From: an uncultured Clostridia bacterium | GTDB lineage: Bacteria > Bacillota > Clostridia > Oscillospirales > Acutalibacteraceae | Direction: 5' to 3' | Assembly (NCBI GenBank): GCA_947628595.1 | Contig: CANRAN010000090.1 | Span: 1-5,642, forward strand | Length of the DNA stretch: 5,642 bases | Part shown: piece by piece, positions 1 to 5,626 of the stretch | Layout of the letters: each line of letters opens with the position of its first letter | Position numbering within the stretch: position 1 is the first letter of the stretch | The notes under the pieces: generated by a model | Told to the model about the DNA's origin: nothing | Databases searched by the model: none | What the model saw: the letters and a program-made list of their open reading frames with translations, nothing else | Position numbers and translations under genes: made by a program

Positions 1-146
1 TGAGAGCTGAGTTTCTCCCAATCAAGAAATGCTTTTTCGGCATCCTCGAAAGTCTCTGCATTTTCTAAATTATTTTTTATTCTATCTGTGTCCGAAGCAG
101 CCTGTTCGATAACAGGACGTTCATATTTCATTTCGGAAAATTTCAT
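1..146 (-). CDS. M3-family oligoendopeptidase, N-terminal fragment (gene runs off the left edge)
   Basis: Only the first 48 codons are present. The peptide opens MKFSEMKYERPVIEQ and continues to AFLDWEKLSS. This strongly resembles the start of Clostridia M3-family oligoendopeptidases (PepF-like zinc metallopeptidases), which typically begin MKFSE-x-x-YERP and have an AFLE-x-EKLS helix about 40 residues in. Those enzymes are cytoplasmic and cut short peptides. The HExxH zinc site lies far outside the window, so the function rests on N-terminal resemblance recalled from the family, not on catalytic residues. The start at 144-146 is chosen because a GAGGAGT ribosome binding site (about 154-160) sits 7-8 bases upstream; the next in-frame ATG (129-131) has none. 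No signal peptide is visible. It has its own promoter and follows the terminator of the upstream gene, so it is probably transcribed separately. Confidence 0.72.
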   Translation of the reverse strand, partial: MKFSEMKYERPVIEQAASDTDRIKNNLENAETFEDAEKAFLDWEKLSS

Positions 147-208
147 AATTTGCACTCCTCGTATAATATGCTTATAGCTTCATTAAAACTATAAAAACTT
201 ACCTTACT

Positions 209-237
209 ATTCTACCCCAAATTTGTATAAAAATCAA
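209..237 (-). promoter_or_regulatory. Probable sigma-A promoter of the M3 peptidase gene
   Basis: On the minus strand, TTGATT (232-237; 4 of 6 consensus) and TAGAAT (209-214; 5 of 6) are separated by exactly 17 bases. Transcription would start near 202, giving a leader of roughly 55 bases before the ATG. The promoter lies just beyond the terminator of the preceding gene, which fits a separate transcript. Confidence 0.55.
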
Positions 238-259
238 TCCGAAAAGGTCGCAAAACTAT

Positions 260-291
260 AAAAAATTGGCGAGGAACTTTTGTCCCTCGCC
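260..291 (-). terminator. Rho-independent terminator of the Bax inhibitor-1 family gene
   Basis: On the minus strand, 268-291 folds into a 10-base-pair stem (GGCGAGGGAC pairing with GTTCCTCGCC, one G-U pair) closed by an AAAA loop. It is followed by AA and six T residues (260-265). The stem begins 13 bases after the TAA stop of the gene, the ordinary geometry of an intrinsic terminator. The plus strand has only a short A run before the stem and no T tract after it, so it acts in one direction. Confidence 0.9.
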
Positions 292-304
292 GTTGCATTA
301 CCGG

Positions 305-1165
305 TTAATTACTTCTTGAATTAAAAAGTCTGAGAATATAAAGGAAAAGATTGATGAAATCAAGATACAAGTCAAGAGCTGCAATGACAGCACCCTTAGC
401 GAGCAACGCTGAGTCATACTGCATGGATGCATAGTATTTCTTGATTTTCTGGGTATCAAAAGCGGTAAAGCCCACAAAGATAGCAATACCGATCAGAGAA
501 ATTACGAGGTCGCTCATTGGAATACCGACAAACATAGAAATCACAATAAAGATTAAAAGACCGAAAAGCCCGAACATCAATATCGTACCAAGCCCTGTAA
601 GATCTCTCTTGGTGAGGTAGCCGTAGGCAGCCATAGCTCCGAATATTCCTGCCGTTACAGCGAATGCGGTAACTGTTACCTGAGGTGTGTACAACAGAAG
701 TACCGGACCGATTGTAAAGCCGTTTACAGCCGAGTATGCGAGAAATATCGCAAGGCAGGCTTTAGGCGGCATTTTTGCAACAAAGAAACCGAGTATAAAA
801 ACAAGAACCAACTCTGCAATAAGGGCAACATAATACACAGCAGAATATTTATACATAAATATCATGACACGCATAGGGTCGCTTACAATAGCAAGGCATA
901 TTCCGAATGTTATGAGCAGACCGATGAACATCCAACCGAATACCTTTCTTGTATATTCGGCAAGAGAAACCGTAGGCTGACTGCTTGCATAGGGTGAGGG
1001 ATTGTTATACATTCCTCCTCCGTTATTATTGTAGCCGCCGCCGAAGCTTCCGTTATTATTGTAGCCGCCGCCGAAGCTTCCGTTATTATTGTAGCCGCCG
1101 CCGAAACTTTCGTCACCGTTGTAGCCGCCGTAGAAGCCGTTGGGATCATATGAGTTATTGTTCAT
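305..1165 (-). CDS. Bax inhibitor-1 (BI-1/YccA/YetJ) family membrane protein with repeat-rich N-terminal tail
   Basis: This is a 286-residue protein of the BI-1/TMBIM family. Bacterial members such as B. subtilis YetJ are seven-helix, pH-sensitive calcium-leak channels; the physiological role in most bacteria is unknown. Residues 1 to about 60 form a hydrophilic Gly/Asn/Tyr tail with units of GSFGGGYNNN. The membrane core (about 74-282) holds seven hydrophobic segments. The family signatures FTAFDTQKIKKYY (D237) and ALDLYLDFINLF (D269) are present; by motif position these aspartates match the YetJ pH-sensing pair D171/D195. The core is typical in length, and the tail makes the protein longer than YetJ (about 214 residues). 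The start at 1163-1165 has an AAAGGAT-type ribosome binding site about 9 bases upstream. The gene has its own promoter and terminator, so it looks monocistronic. Family assignment is firm; calcium transport is inferred. Confidence 0.93.
   Translation of the reverse strand: MNNNSYDPNGFYGGYNGDESFGGGYNNNGSFGGGYNNNGSFGGGYNNNGGGMYNNPSPYASSQPTVSLAEYTRKVFGWMFIGLLITFGICLAIVSDPMRVMIFMYKYSAVYYVALIAELVLVFILGFFVAKMPPKACLAIFLAYSAVNGFTIGPVLLLYTPQVTVTAFAVTAGIFGAMAAYGYLTKRDLTGLGTILMFGLFGLLIFIVISMFVGIPMSDLVISLIGIAIFVGFTAFDTQKIKKYYASMQYDSALLAKGAVIAALDLYLDFINLFLYILRLFNSRSN
1021..1140 (-). repeat. 30-base in-frame tandem repeat, four units, in the Bax inhibitor-1 N-terminus
   Basis: Four consecutive 30-base units occupy 1021-1050, 1051-1080, 1081-1110 and 1111-1140. 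The first two are identical, the third differs at 2 positions and the fourth at about 9. Each unit encodes ten residues of the form GSFGGGYNNN, so a gain or loss of a unit keeps the reading frame. The most diverged unit is nearest the N-terminus. Identity at third codon positions between copies points to recent duplication rather than selection on the protein alone. Confidence 0.95.
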
Positions 1166-1199
1166 ACGAAAGCATCCTTTCTATATATTATTTTATAGT

Positions 1200-1228
1200 A
1201 GTATATTACTATTTTTACGTTTTGTCAA
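1200..1228 (-). promoter_or_regulatory. Sigma-A promoter of the Bax inhibitor-1 family gene
   Basis: On the minus strand a perfect TTGACA (1223-1228) and TATACT (1200-1205; 5 of 6) are 17 bases apart. Transcription would start near 1193, leaving a leader of about 28 bases with the ribosome binding site. The remaining spacer up to the next gene (1229-1304) is very AT-rich. It holds only an A/T-only palindrome near 1266-1282 and no GC-rich terminator, so some readthrough from the upstream operon is possible. Confidence 0.8.
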
Positions 1229-1304
1229 GGAATTTAAACAAGATTTTTTTACATAAAAATATAATAAAATTTTTAAATTTTTGCAATAAATATTTACATT
1301 CAGA

Positions 1305-2141
1305 TCAGAATTTTTCAAGGAAGCTGTGCATTTCTCCATCAGTTTTATATCCCGGAAAGGTATCAAGATGTACCTTATGGATACTTCCGAAAATATTCTG
1401 CTCAATGTCGGGGTTGGTTTTCTTTAGTTCCCTTATGAGCATTTTGATTTCCCGGCGTTTGCTGATTTGCAGGTCATTTGCAGAGTTTTCGCTTTGCTCC
1501 GTAAAACGGCAGGCACATTGCAGAAATTCAAGATGATTATATTCTTTCCATGAAATAATACTGTCCTCATGTATGCAATACATGGGTCGTATCAGCTCCA
1601 TGCCATCAAAGTTTTTACTGTGAAGCTTAGGAATCATAGCCTGAAGCTGCGCACCATAAAACATCGCCATGACTGTTGTTTCTATAACATCCGAAAAATG
1701 ATGTCCGAGGGCAATTTTATTGCAGTCCAGTTCCTTAGCCTTGGCGTACAGATTACCCCTTCTCATTCTTGCACAAAGGTAACAGGGATATCTTTCACTT
1801 TTATTTGCAATATCGAATATATTGGTTTCAAAAATCGTTATAGGAATATTGAGGAGTTTTGCATTTTCTTCTATTTTAAGTCTGTTTTCGGGGTTATAGC
1901 CGGGATCCATAACGAGAAAGACAAGCTCAAAGGGAACATCACTGTATCGCTGCAAAAGCTCCATAAGCTTTGCCATAAGCATTGAATCTTTTCCGCCGGA
2001 AATACATACGGCAATTCTATCGCCATTTTGTATAAGATCATAATGCTTTACCGCACGTATAAAGGGGTTCCATAGCTGCTTACGGTATTTTTTTGTAATG
2101 CTTTGTTCTATCAGCTGGTATGGTTTAAATTCTCTTTTCAT
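1305..2141 (-). CDS. TtcA/TilS-family PP-loop protein, probable tRNA 2-thiocytidine-type sulfur transferase
   Basis: This 278-residue cytoplasmic protein belongs to the PP-loop ATPase family that includes TtcA, which activates tRNA C32 by adenylation and thiolates it using an iron-sulfur cluster. The ATP-binding SGGKDS loop is at residues 48-53. A CYLCARMRRGNLY motif (C120, C123) matches the TtcA CxxC region, followed by IALGHHFSD (143-151). A later pair, C209 and C211, stands where TtcA has its other CxxC motif, but here it reads CAC, one residue shorter. Length is close to E. coli TtcA (about 311) minus end extensions. The start at 2139-2141 has a GGGAG ribosome binding site about 10 bases upstream. 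It begins 17 bases after the stop of the tcdA-like gene and has no promoter of its own, so the two are co-transcribed. Family membership is firm; the exact tRNA position modified is not shown by the sequence. Confidence 0.85.
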   Translation of the reverse strand: MKREFKPYQLIEQSITKKYRKQLWNPFIRAVKHYDLIQNGDRIAVCISGGKDSMLMAKLMELLQRYSDVPFELVFLVMDPGYNPENRLKIEENAKLLNIPITIFETNIFDIANKSERYPCYLCARMRRGNLYAKAKELDCNKIALGHHFSDVIETTVMAMFYGAQLQAMIPKLHSKNFDGMELIRPMYCIHEDSIISWKEYNHLEFLQCACRFTEQSENSANDLQISKRREIKMLIRELKKTNPDIEQNIFGSIHKVHLDTFPGYKTDGEMHSFLEKF

Positions 2142-2158
2142 TATTATGCAACTCCCGA

Positions 2159-2896
2159 TTATTTATGCTTTTTGCTGTCGTATTCCAGTATATCCTTTAT
2201 TATCTCACCTGCGATAATAAGTCCGGCAACTGACGGAACAAATGCTGTCGATCCGGGGATATTTCGTTTTCTTCCAGTCGGTTCTTCCTCCTTATTTTCT
2301 TTGCACGTACATAATGGCTGCTCCTTGGAATATACGACCTTGAGCTTTTCAATTCCTCTTTTTCTGCATTCGCTGCGGATAATTCTTGCAAGTGGGCAAA
2401 CGGACGTGTCATATATATCGGCAATCTCAAGGGCTGTGGGGTCTGTTTTATTTCCTGTTCCCATTGAGGAGATTATGGGTGTCCCTACCTTATTTGTATT
2501 TTCTATAAGCCCAAGCTTGCCCGTTACAGTGTCAATGGCATCAGCAACATAATCATATTGTGAAAAGTCAAATTGCCCCGAGGTTTCGGGAAGAAAAAAG
2601 GTTTTATAAGTCCTGACCGTACATTGCGGATTTATATCAAGTATTCTTTCCCTTGCGACATCAACCTTATATTGTCCGATAGTGCTTGAAAGTGCTATTA
2701 TCTGTCGGTTTATATTGCTCTCGTCTACTGTGTCATTGTCGATAATATCAAGCTTGCCTATTCCCGAACGAGCCAAAGCCTCGACGACATAGCTGCCTAC
2801 TCCGCCTATACCGAAAACAGCAACATGAGCCGCTCGCAGTTTTTCCATTGCCGCACTTCCGAAAAGTAATTCCGTCCTTATAAATCTGCCCGTCAT
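2159..2896 (-). CDS. tcdA: tRNA threonylcarbamoyladenosine dehydratase (TcdA/CsdL family, ThiF/E1-like)
   Basis: This 245-residue ThiF/MoeB/E1-like enzyme would use ATP to cyclise the t6A base at position 37 of ANN-decoding tRNAs into ct6A. Visible features: the N-terminal RTELLFG (7-13); the nucleotide-binding GIGGVGS loop (29-35); the acidic IIDND strand end (51-55); NINRQ (61-65, with the family's catalytic-type Arg at 64); K77 after it; AIDTVTGKL (120-128); PIISSMGTGNK (140-150); DIYDTSVCPLAR (160-171); and the C-terminal NIPGSTAFVPSVAGLIIAGE segment (212-231). These match TcdA rather than ThiF or MoeB, which carry a zinc-binding double CxxC. A loop at about 194-211 is Lys/Glu-rich and contains CTC (C196, C198). 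The protein is slightly shorter than E. coli TcdA (268). The start at 2894-2896 has a GGGGGA ribosome binding site 8 bases upstream. It is the first gene of a two-gene operon with the ttcA-like gene. Confidence 0.92.
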   Translation of the reverse strand: MTGRFIRTELLFGSAAMEKLRAAHVAVFGIGGVGSYVVEALARSGIGKLDIIDNDTVDESNINRQIIALSSTIGQYKVDVARERILDINPQCTVRTYKTFFLPETSGQFDFSQYDYVADAIDTVTGKLGLIENTNKVGTPIISSMGTGNKTDPTALEIADIYDTSVCPLARIIRSECRKRGIEKLKVVYSKEQPLCTCKENKEEEPTGRKRNIPGSTAFVPSVAGLIIAGEIIKDILEYDSKKHK

Positions 2897-2929
2897 TGCT
2901 GATTTCCCCCGATTATTTGTTACGAAGAT

Positions 2930-2958
2930 ATTATAGAGTTATTTTTTTGTATTGTCAA
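2930..2958 (-). promoter_or_regulatory. Full-consensus sigma-A promoter of the tcdA-ttcA-like operon
   Basis: On the minus strand TTGACA (2953-2958) and TATAAT (2930-2935) are separated by 17 bases, a match at all 12 consensus positions. Transcription would begin near 2923, about 27 bases before the tcdA start codon. A strong constitutive promoter is the simplest reading. No clear operator is seen. Confidence 0.88.
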
Positions 2959-3017
2959 GTAAAAACGTTGACGGTATTTCTGTTAATAGGTAATATATAA
3001 AAAGATTTAAAAAAGAA

Positions 3018-3046
3018 TTGACATTTATGTTTGAAAATTATATAAT
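3018..3046 (+). promoter_or_regulatory. Full-consensus sigma-A promoter of secDF
   Basis: TTGACA (3018-3023) and TATAAT (3041-3046) are separated by 17 bases, again matching consensus at all 12 positions. Transcription would start near 3053, giving a leader of about 76 bases before secD. A second, weaker candidate lies upstream on the same strand: TTGACG (2968-2973), 17 bases, TAATAT (2991-2996). Confidence 0.88.
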
Positions 3047-3060
3047 TGTCATTGATGTGT

Positions 3061-3098
3061 TTTGTCAGTATGCCGATAAATGTTGGCAAATTGACAGG
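3061..3098 (+). promoter_or_regulatory. Long hairpin in the secD 5' leader
   Basis: TGTCAGT (3063-3069) pairs with ATTGACA (3090-3096), including one G-U pair. After an A-A mismatch (3070/3089), TGCCGA (3071-3076) pairs with TTGGCA (3083-3088), closing a six-base loop TAAATG (3077-3082). No T run follows, so it is not a terminator. It ends about 17 bases before the secD ribosome binding site. It could affect mRNA stability or translation; that role is inference, and no known riboswitch class is recognised. Confidence 0.5.
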
Positions 3099-3128
3099 AT
3101 AAAGAATAAAATTTGGAGGATACCCTAA

Positions 3129-4487
3129 ATGAAACGAATTGGTAAACCGGTGTTCTTCATTGTATTTTTTCTGATACTCTTTCTGGTATATACATCGGTT
3201 TTCGGTATATATGGCGAGAACGGTGACTATAAGCTGACATACATCAAGGGTATTCAGGATATACGATGGGGCATCGACATTAAGGGAGGCGTTGAGGCAG
3301 TATTTGCACCCGAAAAGGGAGTAGATGCAACAGACGATCAGATGAATGCTGTTAAATCTATCATTGACCTTCGTTTGGTAAATCAGAATATAACCGACTA
3401 CGAAATTTATCCCGACTATTCAAACGATAGAATAACGGTACGTTTCCCGTGGAAATCGGACGACACGGAATATGATCCGGGCGAGGCTATAAATGAGCTT
3501 TCGTCAACTGCTCAACTTGTATTCCGTGGTGGTACAACAGAGGACGGCGAGGAGATTTTAACCGGTAAGGATGTAAAGAATGCCTATGTAAGTAATATAC
3601 AGGGTTCAAACGGTACATATCAGAAGGTTGTAAGTCTTGAGTTTTCTGACGAAGGTAAGACGAAGTTTGCCGAAGCTACAGAAAAGTATCTCAATCAGCA
3701 GATTGGGATATGGATGGATGACACCTGTATTTCGGCACCAACGGTACAAAGCGTTATTTCCGACGGGAACTGCTATATAGACGGCGGTGCGGAAGGCTTC
3801 ACAACAGAGGATGCCACGGCACTTGCAAATAAGATAAATGCCGGCGCACTTCCGTTCAACCTTTCCGTTGAAAGCTACGGTACAATCAGTCCGTCTTTGG
3901 GAACGTATGCACTTACGGCTATGGCTTATGCGGCTGTTGCGGCACTTGCATTTATACTTCTGTTTATGTGCATAGTTTACAGACTGCCCGGCTTTATTGC
4001 ATTTGTTGCACTTCTCGGACAGCTTGCAATTTCCGTTATGGCGGTTTCGGGATATTTCCCGGTTTTTGCAAGCTTTACAATGACAATACCGGGTATTGCG
4101 GGTATGATACTCTCAATCGGTCTTGGTGTTGATGCGAATATCATAACGGCGGAAAGAATAAAGGATGAGCTGTGGACAGGAAAGACACTTGACGGCTGTA
4201 TATCCAACGGTACAAAGGGAAGCCTTGCAGCTATCATAGACGGTAATATCACCATTATAATTGTTGCGGTTATACTTATACTTGTATTCGGTCCGGCAAA
4301 TATATTCTCAGCATTGTTTGGAGTTTCAACAACCGGTCTGATATATGCATTCGGTTATACCCTGCTTGTAGGTGTAATTGCTAACTTTATAATGGGTGTG
4401 GGTGCTTCAAGACTTATGCTCCGCTCTGTTTCGGGACTTAAATTCCTGAGAAATAAAAGATTATATGGAGGTAAGAAGAAATCATGA
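3129..4487 (+). CDS. secD: Protein translocase subunit SecD
   Basis: SecD is an RND-superfamily membrane protein that, with SecF, uses the proton gradient to pull preproteins out of the SecYEG channel after SecA has pushed them through. The 452 residues show a first membrane helix (about 8-27), a large extracytoplasmic domain (about 30-255) and five further helices (about 258-284, 287-307, 317-340, 369-388, 402-425). Family motifs include WGIDIKGG (47-54), AQLVFRGG (128-135), ISAPTVQSVI (201-210), LPFNLSVES (241-249), IPGIAGMILSIGLGVDANI (320-338) and AERIKDEL (341-348). D335 in the VDAN motif corresponds to the essential transport aspartate of helix 4 (D340 in Thermus SecDF, from family knowledge). 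It is shorter than E. coli SecD (615), as is usual in Firmicutes. TTGGAGGA (3113-3120) sits 8 bases before the ATG. The stop overlaps the secF start, so the two are translationally coupled. Confidence 0.97.
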   Translation: MKRIGKPVFFIVFFLILFLVYTSVFGIYGENGDYKLTYIKGIQDIRWGIDIKGGVEAVFAPEKGVDATDDQMNAVKSIIDLRLVNQNITDYEIYPDYSNDRITVRFPWKSDDTEYDPGEAINELSSTAQLVFRGGTTEDGEEILTGKDVKNAYVSNIQGSNGTYQKVVSLEFSDEGKTKFAEATEKYLNQQIGIWMDDTCISAPTVQSVISDGNCYIDGGAEGFTTEDATALANKINAGALPFNLSVESYGTISPSLGTYALTAMAYAAVAALAFILLFMCIVYRLPGFIAFVALLGQLAISVMAVSGYFPVFASFTMTIPGIAGMILSIGLGVDANIITAERIKDELWTGKTLDGCISNGTKGSLAAIIDGNITIIIVAVILILVFGPANIFSALFGVSTTGLIYAFGYTLLVGVIANFIMGVGASRLMLRSVSGLKFLRNKRLYGGKKKS

Positions 4488-5491
4488 GACAACGATTCCA
4501 TATAGATTTCATCAAGAACTCTAAAATCTTTTTCTGCTTTTCCCTTGGGATAATGCTTGTCTGCCTTGTACTGAATATTTTTGTGATACCTACACGTGTT
4601 GATATACAGTTTACGGGTGGTGCAATAGTAAAGTACAGTTACAGCGGCAATCTTGATGAAAAAAAAGTTTCCGATGCTGCCCAGAAGGCAACCAAAGAAA
4701 CAATATCCTTTACATTTTCCGAAAATCTTGCATCTTCTGATTCCAACAGCCATATGGTAGCACTTGAATTTACAAATTCAAAGGCAATCAGTGTTGAGGA
4801 GCAGGATGAGGTAACGGATGCTCTTACAAAGGCCTTTCCTAAAAACAATTTTAAGGTTGAGGAATCATCATCTGTTGATGCGTCAAAAGGTGCGAACTTT
4901 TTCTATAAATGTCTTGCGGCGGTTATACTTGCGGCAGCAATTATAATAGGATATATTGCGATAAGATTTAAAAAGATCGGCGGTCTTTCTGCCGGTGTAA
5001 TGGCAATAGTTGCGTTAATCCACGACCTTGTCATAGTGTATTTTGTATTTGCGATGTTTAATATGTCACTTGATGATAATTTCATTGCCGTTGTACTTAT
5101 GATTCTCGGTTATTCGGTAAATGACACAATAGTAATATACGACAGAATAAGAGAAAACAGACGAAAGATGGGTCCGAAAGCAACTACGGCGGAGGTAACA
5201 AACGCAAGTATAAACCAGTGCTTTACAAGAACGATCTGTACAAGTATCACAACTATCGCCGCAATCGGTTCTGTGCTTGTTGTTTCGCTTATTTTCAATA
5301 TCGATTCAATAATAAGCTTTGCACTCCCAATGATGATAGGTCTTGTTTCCGGTTGTTATTCTTCAATATGCATAGCTACTCCGCTTTGGGTAATGTGGAA
5401 AAATCACCGTGATAAGAAGAATGCCGAAAAGGATAAGAAGGGAAGTAAAAAAGCAGCTAAAGATTCCAAAAAAAAGACGGAAAAAGCATAA
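4484..5491 (+). CDS. secF: Protein translocase subunit SecF
   Basis: SecF is the partner of SecD in the Sec accessory complex of the cytoplasmic membrane. The 335 residues include a first helix (about 16-36), a short extracytoplasmic domain (about 37-138) beginning with the conserved IQFTGGAIVKY (41-51), and five more helices (about 141-160, 166-190, 199-219, 250-271, 274-305). Conserved signatures are LIHD (178-181), GYSVNDTIVIYDRIRENRR (209-227), TSITT (253-257) and IGLVSGCYSSICIATPLW (285-302). The conserved Asp and Arg residues there belong to the proton path. The last 30 residues form a hydrophilic tail very rich in Lys, with Glu, Asp and Ala, presumably cytoplasmic. The ATG lies inside the secD stop (ATGA), and a GGAGG at 4467-4471 is 12 bases upstream, still inside secD. 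Length is normal (E. coli SecF is 323). Equimolar production with SecD by coupling is inferred. Confidence 0.97.
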   Translation: MRQRFHIDFIKNSKIFFCFSLGIMLVCLVLNIFVIPTRVDIQFTGGAIVKYSYSGNLDEKKVSDAAQKATKETISFTFSENLASSDSNSHMVALEFTNSKAISVEEQDEVTDALTKAFPKNNFKVEESSSVDASKGANFFYKCLAAVILAAAIIIGYIAIRFKKIGGLSAGVMAIVALIHDLVIVYFVFAMFNMSLDDNFIAVVLMILGYSVNDTIVIYDRIRENRRKMGPKATTAEVTNASINQCFTRTICTSITTIAAIGSVLVVSLIFNIDSIISFALPMMIGLVSGCYSSICIATPLWVMWKNHRDKKNAEKDKKGSKKAAKDSKKKTEKA

Positions 5492-5500
5492 TATAGTTTT

Positions 5501-5560
5501 GATATCAGACAGCAATTTCCATGGGGGAGTTGCTGTCTGATGTTATATATAATCTTTTGA
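5501..5560 (+). terminator. Probable terminator after secF
   Basis: A perfect 12-base-pair stem, ATCAGACAGCAA (5504-5515) with TTGCTGTCTGAT (5530-5541), starts 12 bases after the secF stop. Both ends can extend with A-T and G-U pairs, and the 14-base interior (TTTCC facing GGGGAG) can pair further to a small loop. The tract after it, TGTTATATATAATCTTTT, is T-rich but interrupted, so termination may be incomplete or the hairpin may instead protect the mRNA end. No T tract is present in the opposite direction. Confidence 0.65.
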
Positions 5561-5613
5561 AATACATTTATATTGAATTTTAAAAAAACATTATATTAAG
5601 CTGTTTGGATTTT

Positions 5614-5624
5614 AAGGAGGGTGA
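5614..5624 (+). promoter_or_regulatory. Very strong ribosome binding site at the right edge
   Basis: AAGGAGGGTGA is nearly a full complement of the 16S rRNA 3' end, with one extra G. It sits 6 bases before the ATG at 5627 and 9 bases before the ATG at 5630, and supports a gene starting there. The spacer 5561-5613 is AT-rich, and I see no convincing promoter in it. Confidence 0.75.
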
Positions 5625-5626
5625 AT

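Noticed and set aside
1021..1140. The regular repeat as a CRISPR array
   Set aside because: The units are directly contiguous without spacers, and they encode an in-frame peptide repeat inside a gene.
1266..1282. A/T-only palindrome as terminator of the tcdA-ttcA-like operon
   Set aside because: The stem is entirely A-T with almost no loop, so it would be too unstable. It is expected by chance in this AT-rich spacer.
985..1536. Plus-strand open frame with an Arg/Tyr/Cys-rich repeat (RYYCSRRRSF units)
   Set aside because: It is the antisense reading of the 30-base repeats in the Bax inhibitor gene and then runs through an intergenic promoter region into the antisense of another gene. It has no ribosome binding site.
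1569..2552. Plus-strand open frames opposite the ttcA-like and tcdA genes
   Set aside because: Both minus-strand frames carry full family motifs with good ribosome binding sites. The opposite frames show no recognisable domain and are shadows.
2954..2972. Inverted repeat GTCAA, 9 bases, TTGAC, as a possible operator
   Set aside because: The arms are only 5 bases and do not extend. Each arm is explained as part of a -35 box of oppositely directed promoters.
3977..5298. Minus-strand open frames opposite secD and secF
   Set aside because: They are antisense to strongly conserved SecD/SecF membrane segments and have no start signals.
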